This document shows positions 34,694-42,579 of a DNA stretch of 60,442 nucleotides, piece after piece; within the stretch, counting starts at the first letter, position 1, and every line of letters begins with the position of its first letter. Source of the stretch: Hyphomicrobiaceae bacterium UBA7697. Its GTDB lineage: Bacteria > Pseudomonadota > Alphaproteobacteria > Rhizobiales > Methyloligellaceae. Both the position numbers and the translations under genes were made by a program. The notes beneath the pieces were generated by a model. The model was not told where the DNA came from. It worked only from the letters and a program-made list of their open reading frames with translations, and ran no database searches. The DNA is taken from assembly GCA_002482645.1 (NCBI GenBank), contig DLGJ01000010.1, forward strand, positions 1-60,442, in the 5' to 3' direction.

Positions 34694-36049
34694 CTATTTG
34701 AGCTCACGGATACGGAAGGGCAGGCCGCCCTTCGGGCAGAGCGTCACCGTGGCATGGATATTCGCCGGCACGGTCCCCGCGAACTCCGGTGTAAAGCGCC
34801 GCAGCAACTGCGCAACGGCAAGCATGTTCTCGATTTGCGAAAGCGCGCCGCCGATGCAGGAGCGCTTGCCCGCCGCAAACGGCAGGTAGGAGTACTTCAC
34901 GCGCTTCTTTGCCCGCTCGGGCGCGAAGCGCTCTGGATCGAAACGTTCCGGTTCGTCCCAGTATTTTGGATTGTGATGGGCGACATAGGTGAGCATCACA
35001 ACTTTATCGCCCGCCCGGACTTTGTGCCCCTCGATCTCGTCGTCTTCCTTGGCGATGCGGATCAGGGCCCAGACGGGCGGAAACATCCGCATGGTCTCCT
35101 GAATCACCATGCGTGTGTAGCTGAGCTGCTGTACCTGGTTCCACTCGGGATCGGCATCGCCGCACACCGAGCGAACCTCGGCGCGGATGCGCTCCATCGC
35201 CTCGGGGTGCTGCGACAGGAGATAAAGACACCAAGCGAGCGTGAGCGCCGTCGTTTCGGTGCCGGCCCACAAATATTGTTTCATCTCGTCGATCACCTGG
35301 CCGTGGTCGAACTCCGGAAAATTCGGGTCGGCCTCGGCCTTCTCCAACAAGCCGAGGAGGGTGTCCTTACGATTGTCGACCGTATCCGCGCCAAGCACCA
35401 TTTCGGGAATGGAACCCCAGACCTTCATCGCCTTGGCGGCGTCCTCGTCGGTGATCTCGACAAGCTCGCCGCGCACGTGCTTAAGACGGATGGATTTGTG
35501 GTTCACAACGTCCGTATACGTCTTGACCTGCTTGAACACGAAATGCGGATTGAACGGCATCTCGCGGTCGAACAATGCCTTGCACACCATTTCCGCGGCG
35601 AGCGTCCAAGTCTCTTCCACCATCTCGATCGTCTCGCCGGACGCAGCGACCTGCGCCCAGCGCGCCATCTTCGACTCGATGGCGGACATCAAATAGGGAA
35701 AGTAGACCTCAAACATCTGCGGGTGGAAGGCAGCTTGCTGCGGCATACGGAGTTTCTGCCATAGAGCACCATCGACGGTAATCATGCTGCGGCCGAAGAC
35801 CGGACGCAGCCCTTCCAGATATTTGGCGTAGTTGTCGAAGTTCGAAACCAGCATGTGCTCCGCATGCGCGGGCTCGCTCAATAGAAGGATACGTTGGTTC
35901 TTCAGATTGATCGGTATGATTCCGCCATACCGTTCGCTCAACGACATGAGAATCTGCATCGGATTCTCGCGAGCCAAAAGCGGCGTGAGCTTGAACCAGA
36001 TACTTTGCTCCTCACCGAGCCCGTGGATTGGCGAATATGCGACAGTCAT
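34694..36049 (-). CDS. Cytochrome P450
   Basis: This is a soluble heme-thiolate monooxygenase-type protein of about 450 residues. Numbered from the upstream GTG at 36073, the I-helix oxygen-activation motif AGTETT is at 270-275, the K-helix ETMR at 326-329, PERF at 376-379 and the heme-binding cysteine 406 in FAAGKRSCIGGAL. The ATG at 36049 has GAGG upstream and is preferred. No fused reductase is present, so external electron donors are needed; the ferredoxin at 49203 is one candidate. It does not look like fungal NO-reducing P450nor specifically, and its substrate cannot be read from sequence. Confidence 0.92.
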   Translation of the reverse strand: MTVAYSPIHGLGEEQSIWFKLTPLLARENPMQILMSLSERYGGIIPINLKNQRILLLSEPAHAEHMLVSNFDNYAKYLEGLRPVFGRSMITVDGALWQKLRMPQQAAFHPQMFEVYFPYLMSAIESKMARWAQVAASGETIEMVEETWTLAAEMVCKALFDREMPFNPHFVFKQVKTYTDVVNHKSIRLKHVRGELVEITDEDAAKAMKVWGSIPEMVLGADTVDNRKDTLLGLLEKAEADPNFPEFDHGQVIDEMKQYLWAGTETTALTLAWCLYLLSQHPEAMERIRAEVRSVCGDADPEWNQVQQLSYTRMVIQETMRMFPPVWALIRIAKEDDEIEGHKVRAGDKVVMLTYVAHHNPKYWDEPERFDPERFAPERAKKRVKYSYLPFAAGKRSCIGGALSQIENMLAVAQLLRRFTPEFAGTVPANIHATVTLCPKGGLPFRIRELK

Positions 36050-36277
36050 TTCCGGTACCTCGCCGTCGTTCACCTCAAGCTGAACCGTGACGTCCGTCTC
36101 GTCTGAGATGCGTCAACAATTGCGAGAACCCGATTCGGGACTCCCGCGATCGTTCGGAGGTGTATAGAGAGGGCCGTTGCACCAGTCTTTGTGCCGGATC
36201 AATCCCGAAAGTATTTTCCGGGCTCGCGCGCCATTTGTCGCAGCCTCGGTGATGGCTGACGATGGCGCCACGTCGTG

Positions 36278-36604
36278 TCACTCGCCAAATTCCTTCAGCG
36301 CGATTGCGGAGTGCGCGACGGCACCGCCGGCCCGCATCTCCGCCGCGACCCAGATTGCTTCCAAGATCTCGCCCTGCGTCGCCCCGTGTTTGAGCGCGGC
36401 CTTCGTATGGCCGCGGATGCAATAGGGACATTGTGTGACGTGCGCGACCGCGACCGCGATCAGCTCTTTGGTCTTGCGGGGTAGTGCGCCGTCTTGGAAG
36501 ACGGCCTGACTGAAAGCACGAAAGCTGGCTTCCGCGTCAGGTGTAAGTTCCCGGCGCTTGCCGGAGAAGCTTGTGGATGCCGTGGGATAGAGCGCATCGG
36601 TCAT
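36278..36604 (-). CDS. AhpD-like carboxymuconolactone decarboxylase family protein
   Basis: The 108-residue protein is a single carboxymuconolactone-decarboxylase/AhpD-type domain with the redox motif CPYCIRGH (Cys59, Cys62, His66). Such small proteins usually act as peroxidase or disulfide-exchange components. It lies upstream of the P450 gene on the same strand with a gap of about 200 bases containing no other gene. Confidence 0.82.
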   Translation of the reverse strand: MTDALYPTASTSFSGKRRELTPDAEASFRAFSQAVFQDGALPRKTKELIAVAVAHVTQCPYCIRGHTKAALKHGATQGEILEAIWVAAEMRAGGAVAHSAIALKEFGE

Positions 36605-36760
36605 CGGTTCGAATTCTCCAAGTCGCTTGGGCCTTATTTGCGGCCGCGCTCATGGCTAATGGCCAAACACAATGGCGACATCGGAATCGCCACCGTCCGC
36701 GCAGAACTTCCCGCATGTAGGGCGGCTGTAGATTGGACCACGAGTTCGAAATCGCGGCGG

Positions 36761-37063
36761 TTAGACATTCGAGTCGCGGCGTGCGCACGGCCGTGGCCGA
36801 GTTCCATAATCGACGACGGATCTCTGGAGCACCTCGCCCTGTTTGCTGACACTGAGGCGGGCGCGGCGGTTCCGGTAGAAGAAGCTGAGCCTGAACCGGT
36901 CCTCGTGCTCGTTCAGACCCTTTTCGCAAGTGCTTGTGATTTGTCCGTGGCGCATCAGACTCTGAACGTCGTCAGCCGGCAGATCGAGCAGCCCTGCGAC
37001 GAGGGCGGCGTCAACCACGAAGGCATCATTCTGGACGTGGACTTTCTGGACTTGGACTTTCAT
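36761..37063 (-). CDS. DUF6522 family protein
   Basis: The 100-residue protein (start MKVQVQKVHV at 37063) matches DUF6522: LLDLPADDVQSLMRHGQITSTCEKG, followed by a strand-rich RFRLSFFYRNRRARLSV. The family is small, uncharacterised and common beside NO and nitrite genes. A long, nearly perfect palindrome (class B) lies 51 bases upstream, so its transcription is probably tightly controlled by an Rrf2-type regulator. Residues upstream of 37063 are less conserved-looking. Confidence 0.68.
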   Translation of the reverse strand: MKVQVQKVHVQNDAFVVDAALVAGLLDLPADDVQSLMRHGQITSTCEKGLNEHEDRFRLSFFYRNRRARLSVSKQGEVLQRSVVDYGTRPRPCARRDSNV

Positions 37064-37113
37064 GACGGTCTCCGTCCGATCCTGGAGCTGCACCGGGAAA
37101 CCGGGTCAGCGCG

Positions 37114-37158
37114 CATACCGACATAACATATATAGTATATACATGTTATGTCGGTATG
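37114..37158. promoter_or_regulatory. Class B Rrf2-type operator upstream of DUF6522 gene
   Basis: Perfect 16-bp arms (37114-37129 and 37143-37158) flank a 13-base centre that is itself mostly symmetric. The core ATAACATATA-N7-TACATGTTAT (37123-37149) is shared with the site at 48996-49022. The core arms AACATRTA-N7-TAYATGTT span 23 bases, the usual footprint of Rrf2-family dimers. Confidence 0.7.
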
Positions 37159-37244
37159 TCTATGGCGCGATTGCCGCACGCTTGGCCAGAAACGAAATCG
37201 CGCAACGCGGTCTGGCGCGCCGGCGTCTCCTCGGCGCGCGGTCT

Positions 37245-37877
37245 CTATCCCGTGCGTATTCCGAGATGGGCCTTGGCATCGCCGCTCATCAACTCCGGCG
37301 ACCATGGCGGTTCGTGCGTCAAGACGATTTCGGCGGACGTCGTTCCGTCGACGCTCAAAACGCAGTCACGGGCGCCTTCGGTCAAATAGCTCGTAGCGGG
37401 ACAGCCGGGCGTGGTCGTCGTCATCGTCACCGACACGGCGCCGCCATCGAGAACGCGGATATCGTAGATCAATCCGAGATCCACGATGTTGTAGCCGAGT
37501 TCGGGATCGATCACGTGCCGGAGGGCATCCTTCACCTTGGACGCAAGGCCGGTTCGATCTTGGGGGTTGGGCTCCGCCGAAGAGCTTCGCGCCGTCTCGC
37601 TGAGAACCGGCGCGCCCGACATGAAGTGCTCCATGATCGCCCCGAGAAGAGCGGGTTTGAGCTGTTGCCAATCGCCGGCGTCTTTGGTGACGGTGATGTA
37701 GTCTGGCCCGAATACGAGACGAGAGACTCCGGGAACGTCGAAGAGTCTGGCCGCCAGTGCCGAATCGACGGCGGCTTGCGGGTCCGCGATTTCCAGCGTT
37801 CCGGCCGGCAACACTTGCTGGCCGGGCAGAAATGTCAGTCGATCCGGATCGGCGGTCGTCTCCGTCTGGATGAACAT
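37245..37877 (-). CDS. NifU N-terminal (scaffold) domain fused to MIP18/DUF59 Fe-S assembly domain
   Basis: The 210-residue protein has an Nfu N-terminal-type domain at about residues 5-90 (LPAGTLEIADPQAA, ARLFDVPGVSRLVFG). A MIP18/DUF59 domain follows at about 105-200, with the signatures DPELGYNIVDLGLIYDI and TTPGCPATSYL. DUF59 proteins help load or repair iron-sulfur clusters. The CXXC-bearing C-terminal Nfu domain is absent, so this looks like a targeting or repair factor. It is encoded last in the leftward DUF2249 operon, 37 bases after the double-DUF2249 gene. Confidence 0.82.
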   Translation of the reverse strand: MFIQTETTADPDRLTFLPGQQVLPAGTLEIADPQAAVDSALAARLFDVPGVSRLVFGPDYITVTKDAGDWQQLKPALLGAIMEHFMSGAPVLSETARSSSAEPNPQDRTGLASKVKDALRHVIDPELGYNIVDLGLIYDIRVLDGGAVSVTMTTTTPGCPATSYLTEGARDCVLSVDGTTSAEIVLTHEPPWSPELMSGDAKAHLGIRTG

Positions 37878-37913
37878 CGGTCATGTCTCCGTCAGAGCGC
37901 GCAGTGAAGGCCG

Positions 37914-38450
37914 TCAGGTTAAGGAGGTGTCCGCCCGCCGGCCGACGCGCACGAAGATTTTATACGTGGTGCCGTCTGGCTCGAAATCGCCGCGCCACGC
38001 GTGTCCGCGCTTTGCGAGTTCCGGAAACAGAAAGGTCGGTTCGCGGCACAGCAAGGCGGATAGGACCTGACCGCTTTCCAGTTCCTCGATCGCGGCGAGG
38101 ATGCGCACCATGGGCTCGGGCGGGTCCAGTTCGCGGTTGTCCATATGCTGTGCGGGCTCCGGCCACTCGGTCTCGTCCTGCGGCGTGGCCGGCAAGGCTT
38201 GCGCGGCCGGTTCCGGGGCCGTGGCGCGCCGGAACAGGACCTCCCAATCGCCGCCGTCCAACTCCCTGGCATCGAAGGTGAACCCCTTGGCGCCGAGGAC
38301 CTGGAGGAGCGGTATCGGCTTGAAGGTTGCGTAAAGGCGCAAGCCTTGGTCCGGTCTCAGGCCCTCGACGGTCTTCATGATCTTTTCGAACGGTTCGCCA
38401 CCCCCGCGAAGGATCGGGCGAACGTCAAGGTCAACATATGTCTGTGTCAT
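37914..38450 (-). CDS. Tandem DUF2249 domain protein
   Basis: The 178-residue protein holds two DUF2249-type domains: residues 5-75 (LDVRPILRGGGEPFEKIMKT to WEVLFRRA) and about 105-170 (NRELDPPEPMVRILAAIEEL to YKIFVRVG). They are joined by a Pro/Ala/Glu linker. DUF2249 has a SirA/TusA-like fold and recurs next to denitrification genes, but its chemistry is not established. The start at 38450 is 20 bases after the membrane-protein stop, in the same operon. Confidence 0.8.
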   Translation of the reverse strand: MTQTYVDLDVRPILRGGGEPFEKIMKTVEGLRPDQGLRLYATFKPIPLLQVLGAKGFTFDARELDGGDWEVLFRRATAPEPAAQALPATPQDETEWPEPAQHMDNRELDPPEPMVRILAAIEELESGQVLSALLCREPTFLFPELAKRGHAWRGDFEPDGTTYKIFVRVGRRADTSLT

Positions 38451-38470
38451 CGGATATGGCTCCTTGGTAG

Positions 38471-39826
38471 TCAGCTTGGACGCGGGATTGAGACGAGCAG
38501 ATGGGGCCGTCGAGCGCCCTCGGGCAGTCCGCTTTGCGCGCTCACCTGCGACAGGAGCCGGGAGCGCGCGAAATGTACCGCGAGGCCAAGCGTTGCGGCC
38601 ATCATCGCGGCGACAGCCAATCTGAAGCCGAGGAGATGCGGCGCTAGGAGGAACGCGGTGGCCGCCCATACCGACAGGTAGTAGAGGACGAACCATTTGC
38701 GGGCGCGCGCCTCGTCGACCAGGTCCTGGACTCTGGGGGTTGCGGTCTTGCCGAGCACCGGGCCGTAGCACTCGAGCCAGGTCAGGAAGGCAACGATTTT
38801 GTAGAGCTGCGACAGGCCGAGCCCGGAAAGCCATCCGAACACAAGGAGAAAGACAACGGCGCCGATCCGTTCCGATAATTGACCGAGGCCAATCAACACG
38901 ACGGCCATGATGGCGGCGGCCGCCAGTGAGATGAGCGCCAGCGCCGCCATCCGGCTGTTGAGCTCGATGACGCGGCGTTTGCGGGCCCGATAAAGGTGCA
39001 GGACGTCCATTCCGTAGAGGCCGAGAGCCGCGAGCCCCAGAACACCGCCTGCCAAAAGGGCGAGGTGAAGGCCCTTGTCGAACAGGAGCGCCGCCAGTCC
39101 GCCAAGAATGGCAATTGCCAGAGCGGCGGTGCCCAACCAGAGAACGGCTTGGGTCCGCCGCCCGTCGCGCTCGGGGGAGAGCATGAACATTGCCAGGAGA
39201 CGATAGCTCACACCGATGGCGGCAAAGGTCAGCCACCCGCCAATGCCGGCGACCACATGGAGCGGAAGCCCTTGTCCGGCGACCTTGAGCAGAGCGCCGT
39301 GGCGAATGTTCAATCCCAGGACGAGGCTGAAGACGACGCCCAGCGCAACGGTGGCCGCGAGACAGACGAGCGCGACGGCGACGAAGCGTGCGGGCAGGGC
39401 TAGCGGCCGGACGGTGCAAAGAGTACGGCCGAGATTCCATAGCGCGAGCGCAAAACCGATCGTCAGCGATGCCGCCGCGTAGGGGAGCAGCGGCACGCCG
39501 GAGTCGATCGTTCCCGCACGTTGCAGGAACCCGAGGACCAGACCCGCCAAACCCGCGACAATGAAGAGAAGAGTGGGAAGGGGCAGACTGTCGCTATAGA
39601 GAGGCCGTGCGATCAGAACCGGAACGAACTGGAAGAGCGCGCCACATAGAAGCAGGCTGAGCCACCCGATCGCGACGACGTGGACGAGAACAAGCGTCTC
39701 CGGCGCCCGGATCGGCGCGGACGGAAAGCCATAGCCGGCGGCCATGAGGATCTCGCCAAGCAGCAACGCGCCGAGCGCTACAACGAAATAGGACATTGTC
39801 CAGCGGGATAGATTTGTCCCATGCAT
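38471..39826 (-). CDS. Polytopic membrane protein with heme-copper-oxidase-like His motifs
   Basis: The protein has about 451 residues and roughly twelve membrane spans. Two similar motifs, LVHVVAIGWLSLLLCGALFQ (His about residue 49) and LHVVAGIGGWLTFAAIGV (His about residue 190), resemble heme-ligand helices of heme-copper oxidases and NnrS. The CuB histidines and active-site tyrosine of oxidases are not seen, so it is probably not a terminal oxidase. An in-frame TTG at 39880 abuts the upstream DUF2249 stop and is an alternative start. It may be a heme-bearing quinol or NO-handling protein; this is inference. Confidence 0.65.
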   Translation of the reverse strand: MHGTNLSRWTMSYFVVALGALLLGEILMAAGYGFPSAPIRAPETLVLVHVVAIGWLSLLLCGALFQFVPVLIARPLYSDSLPLPTLLFIVAGLAGLVLGFLQRAGTIDSGVPLLPYAAASLTIGFALALWNLGRTLCTVRPLALPARFVAVALVCLAATVALGVVFSLVLGLNIRHGALLKVAGQGLPLHVVAGIGGWLTFAAIGVSYRLLAMFMLSPERDGRRTQAVLWLGTAALAIAILGGLAALLFDKGLHLALLAGGVLGLAALGLYGMDVLHLYRARKRRVIELNSRMAALALISLAAAAIMAVVLIGLGQLSERIGAVVFLLVFGWLSGLGLSQLYKIVAFLTWLECYGPVLGKTATPRVQDLVDEARARKWFVLYYLSVWAATAFLLAPHLLGFRLAVAAMMAATLGLAVHFARSRLLSQVSAQSGLPEGARRPHLLVSIPRPS

Positions 39827-39880
39827 CACTGCGTTTCCGGCGAGATGGCGCCGGTGGAGCCGGCGCCATGTGAATTCCAA

Positions 39881-40135
39881 TCAGGCCGCCTGCACTTGTT
39901 TCCCAATCTCGACCCGCCAGACCTCCGGACCTTTCTCGACATAGGTCCAGGAAAACTGCCGCGGATACTCCGCTTCGAGTTGATAGTAGAGCGGCTTGGG
40001 ATCGTGATCGTTGACGAGAACGAAGGATGCGCCCGGTGTGAGGGCATCCACGAGTTCGAATATCTTGGCGTGCCGCTGGGCGGGCACCAGGCTACGGACG
40101 TCGATGATGCCGGTATCTGGAGATGTATCCGCCAT
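39881..40135 (-). CDS. Single-domain DUF2249 protein
   Basis: The 84-residue protein is one DUF2249 domain: IIDVRSLVPAQRHAKIFELVDAL, LVNDHDPKPLYYQLEAEYP and a closing WRVEIGK strand. The HDPKPLYYQ segment is the family signature. It is the first gene of the leftward operon, which runs on through the membrane protein, the tandem DUF2249 protein and the NifU/MIP18 fusion. A perfect palindrome about 100 bases upstream divides it from a divergent DUF2249 gene pair. Confidence 0.82.
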   Translation of the reverse strand: MADTSPDTGIIDVRSLVPAQRHAKIFELVDALTPGASFVLVNDHDPKPLYYQLEAEYPRQFSWTYVEKGPEVWRVEIGKQVQAA

Positions 40136-40232
40136 GCTGCTTCTCCTTGGTTCGAGTGGCCGATAGCGATCGCGTTTCGATTTCGTCGCCCAGCGGGGCG
40201 TGCGCCCTCACGTATCCATCACGATACTGAGC

Positions 40233-40275
40233 TACGCCTTAAAAGATATATTGTCAATATATCTTTTAAGGCGTA
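40233..40275. promoter_or_regulatory. Perfect 43-bp class A (NsrR-like) palindrome between divergent DUF2249 operons
   Basis: Arms of 20 bp (40233-40252 and 40256-40275) are perfectly complementary around the spacer GTC. The core AAGATATAT-N5-ATATATCTT equals the NsrR operator format of 23 bases. TTGACA (minus strand) and TTGTCA (plus strand) sit at the centre and could be -35 elements for both divergent promoters, so bound repressor would shut off both operons together. Confidence 0.75.
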
Positions 40276-40354
40276 CAAGGAATTGAGCGTGAGGCTTAAA
40301 GCGTCAGGCTTATGGATCCCGCAAGGCGAATGCGAACGCTGGGAGGGCATAGAA

Positions 40355-40837
40355 ATGAATATGAACGTCGGCGATTTTGTTCCGGTGCAAGCTGTCGGCG
40401 GGCCGGAGTGCGATGCAATTCTAAGAAGGCCAGGGCGGCTGGTGGGCCCCGGCCTCGACATGACAGCGGACAGCGGGCCCGACGAGTTGGTGAAGACCGT
40501 GGTCGCGTCGTTCCGCCGGCATGGACATATCTGCAATGTGTTGACGCATATCTCGGGCGTCCGATGGGACCGGGTGGAGAAGGCTTTGCGCGCGATTCTC
40601 GATCCCCGGACGGGGTGGCAGGAACTCGACCCGCTCGCCGAGAACATTGTCGATCTGCTCTGTGCCGATGGGGGCGTTACCGGACGGATCATGAAGCCCT
40701 ATTTCGAGTCGCTGCTGGCGGCGCTACTCCCGCCCGGCGTCGCGGCCAGGATCCGCACGCAAGTCGTGTGTCTCTTCGACGAGTTGGAGATCCAAAGGAG
40801 AGAACGGCTCCGGTTGTCGCGGGAGGCGGAAGAATGA
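40355..40837 (+). CDS. Hypothetical protein of the DUF2249 module
   Basis: I do not recognise this 160-residue, mostly helical, cytoplasmic protein. Notable parts are HGHICNVLTHISGVRWDRVEKAL, a conserved-looking GWQELDPLAENIVDLLCADG and a C-terminal charged helix. It has three cysteines and several histidines but no clear metal motif. A GGGAGGG site precedes the ATG at 40355. Its stop overlaps the next DUF2249 gene by four bases, and it lies directly behind the class A palindrome, so it is very likely part of the same response. Confidence 0.75.
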   Translation: MNMNVGDFVPVQAVGGPECDAILRRPGRLVGPGLDMTADSGPDELVKTVVASFRRHGHICNVLTHISGVRWDRVEKALRAILDPRTGWQELDPLAENIVDLLCADGGVTGRIMKPYFESLLAALLPPGVAARIRTQVVCLFDELEIQRRERLRLSREAEE

Positions 40838-41091
40838 CTGGAAACGGCGCGATCCAAAATGAGCGCATCGTCGATGTCCGCGAGATCGCTCCACGTATCA
40901 GGCATACCGTTATCCAACAGCTGTTTGGAAATCTCCAAGCGGAGCAGGGGTTGCAATTGATCGTGGATCACGATCCTCGCCGGCTCAAACGTCAGCTTGA
41001 AGCCGGATTCGGTGCGCATATTAGTTGGGATTATCTGGAAAGCGGTCCCGATGTCTGGCGGGTTCGCATCTGTCGAGGCCGGCCGGCATAG
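40834..41091 (+). CDS. DUF2249 family protein
   Basis: The 85-residue protein is a DUF2249 domain with IVDVREIAPRIRHTVIQQLF, LIVDHDPRRLKRQLEAGFG and WRVRICRG. It resembles the divergently encoded 84-residue protein, especially around HDP, which suggests duplication. Translation is coupled to the hypothetical gene through an ATGA overlap. Confidence 0.8.
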   Translation: MTGNGAIQNERIVDVREIAPRIRHTVIQQLFGNLQAEQGLQLIVDHDPRRLKRQLEAGFGAHISWDYLESGPDVWRVRICRGRPA

Positions 41092-41211
41092 CCGGTGATG
41101 GTGCGGTCGCGGCGGATTCAGCGCACGATCGCGGGAGCGAAAGCTGCCTGCGTGGGCGAACCGCCTGTTCCGCCATCGCTCATCCGCGTGGCAATGGCGG
41201 AAGCAAGCTCA

Positions 41212-41904
41212 TCACGACAGCCGCGCCAGAGGTGACAGCCCGATCAGGATTCGGTGCCCCTCGAGAAGGAACCAGAAATAGGCGAGGACAGCCACGGCTG
41301 TCGAGACGGCGAACGGACCGTCTGGCCGTAGCGTCGCTTTGCGCGTGAGAAGTACCGCAAATGGCAGGATCGAGGTGGTTTGGGCAAGCGCCTGCCAGGA
41401 TCGCTCGCCGAGCTGCCGCCGGGCCCTGCGATCGAGAATGGGCATGGCGCCGAGCGCAAGAACGAACATGCCGCCGAACAGGATCAGCGACACCACATCG
41501 CCATTGGCCGGGATATGTGCGGCGGCCCAGATCATGAATCCCCACAGTACAGGATGCCGGGTGATTGTGACGATTGGACCTGGGACGAATCCGGGGCCGG
41601 CAGGGCGTAGCGATATGGACAGCGGATTGGGCTCGGCGAGGCCTGCGACGATAAACCAGAATGCGAGCGGCATCAGTGCGACAGCAACGAGCGCCTGCCA
41701 GGGAGCAGGGTCCCAAAGAGCGATATACGGGGCTCGCCGGGCGGCGACGACGATCCATGCGAGCAGCGCGAGGGACAGCAGAGAGTATGCGAAAATATAC
41801 AACGGGCGCCCGATCCGGCCGATGAGGAAGGTGCGGATCGGCGGCATGGGCGGTATCACATGCGCGGCGATAAACGCGGAGATTGCGAGCAGAAACTCGG
41901 CCAT
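41212..41904 (-). CDS. nnrU: NnrU family membrane protein
   Basis: NnrU proteins are polytopic membrane proteins required for, or co-regulated with, NO reduction in alphaproteobacteria. The 230-residue protein has about six spans and the family block ITRHPVLWGFMIWAAAHIPANGD, an isoprenylcysteine-methyltransferase-like motif. A class A operator lies 33 bases upstream. It is divergent from nsrR. Confidence 0.88.
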   Translation of the reverse strand: MAEFLLAISAFIAAHVIPPMPPIRTFLIGRIGRPLYIFAYSLLSLALLAWIVVAARRAPYIALWDPAPWQALVAVALMPLAFWFIVAGLAEPNPLSISLRPAGPGFVPGPIVTITRHPVLWGFMIWAAAHIPANGDVVSLILFGGMFVLALGAMPILDRRARRQLGERSWQALAQTTSILPFAVLLTRKATLRPDGPFAVSTAVAVLAYFWFLLEGHRILIGLSPLARLS

Positions 41905-41936
41905 CGGGACGGACCTAGTGATTGTGGGGTATAATT

Positions 41937-41963
41937 ATAAGATATATGCTTAATATATCATAT
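41937..41963. promoter_or_regulatory. Class A (NsrR-like) operator between nnrU and nsrR
   Basis: AAGATATAT-GCTTA-ATATATCAT gives arms with one mismatch over 11 bases around a five-base spacer. It is 33 bases from the nnrU start and 137 from the nsrR start, consistent with NsrR repressing nnrU and possibly itself. Confidence 0.7.
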
Positions 41964-42099
41964 ACTTCAGGCTTGAGCTCTATGTCCTTCTTGAACTCTA
42001 TGTCTTTATTGTCGCGGAATTGCTTCCGGTGGATTTGAGACGTTGAGCTTGGGGCTGTGTCCCGCACGCGACGATGATTGGCGCGGATTGGTAGGAAAT

Positions 42100-42579
42100 A
42101 TGCGGCTAACGACATTATCGGACTATGCGCTGCGGGTGCTCATGTATGCGGCTGTCGCCGGGGACCGATTGATCACGATCGAGGAGACCGCGAAACTTTA
42201 CGGCATTTCGCAGGCTCACCTCATGAAGGTTGTCAATCTTCTGACGAAGACCGGCTATCTGAGAGGGGTGCGCGGCCGTTCGGGAGGCTTCACGCTCGCC
42301 AAACGGCCGGAGGACATCAATCTCGGCGGCGTCGTGCGTGCGACGGAACCGGACTTTGCCCTCGTCGAGTGCTTCGCCACCGGCAATCAGTGCCTGATCG
42401 AGGGAAGCTGCCGGTTGCCGAACGTTTTGAACGAGGCGTTGACGGCCTTCGTCACGACGTTCGATCGCTACACCTTGGCGGATATCATGCTGTCGGAGCG
42501 CGACTTCACAGCGCCTAAGAAGCGCCGGACAAAAGCGACACGCGGTCCCAACATCCCGCGCGTGAAGGCCGGGTCCTAA
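42100..42579 (+). CDS. nsrR: Rrf2-family NO-sensing regulator NsrR
   Basis: The 159-residue protein has the Rrf2 winged helix (MRLTTLSDYALRVLMYAAV, recognition helix SQAHLMKVVNLLTKTGYL). Cys91, Cys98 and Cys104 are the Fe-S ligands, and Asp8 matches the fourth ligand seen in Streptomyces NsrR. It would hold a 4Fe-4S cluster destroyed by NO, relieving repression. The ATG at 42100 follows TAGGAAAT. The residues before it, back to a TTG at 42043, are not family-like. The C-terminal tail is basic and extended. Confidence 0.85.
   Translation: MRLTTLSDYALRVLMYAAVAGDRLITIEETAKLYGISQAHLMKVVNLLTKTGYLRGVRGRSGGFTLAKRPEDINLGGVVRATEPDFALVECFATGNQCLIEGSCRLPNVLNEALTAFVTTFDRYTLADIMLSERDFTAPKKRRTKATRGPNIPRVKAGS

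Noticed and set aside
34694..36049. P450 as an NO-reducing P450nor
   Set aside because: It keeps the AGTETT acid-alcohol type I-helix pattern of monooxygenases, and no feature specific to P450nor is evident; location alone is not enough.
39821..40837. A 338-residue rightward open frame beginning inside the membrane-protein gene
   Set aside because: Its first part runs antisense through the DUF2249 gene and through the palindrome. The real start is the ATG at 40355 with a strong ribosome binding site.
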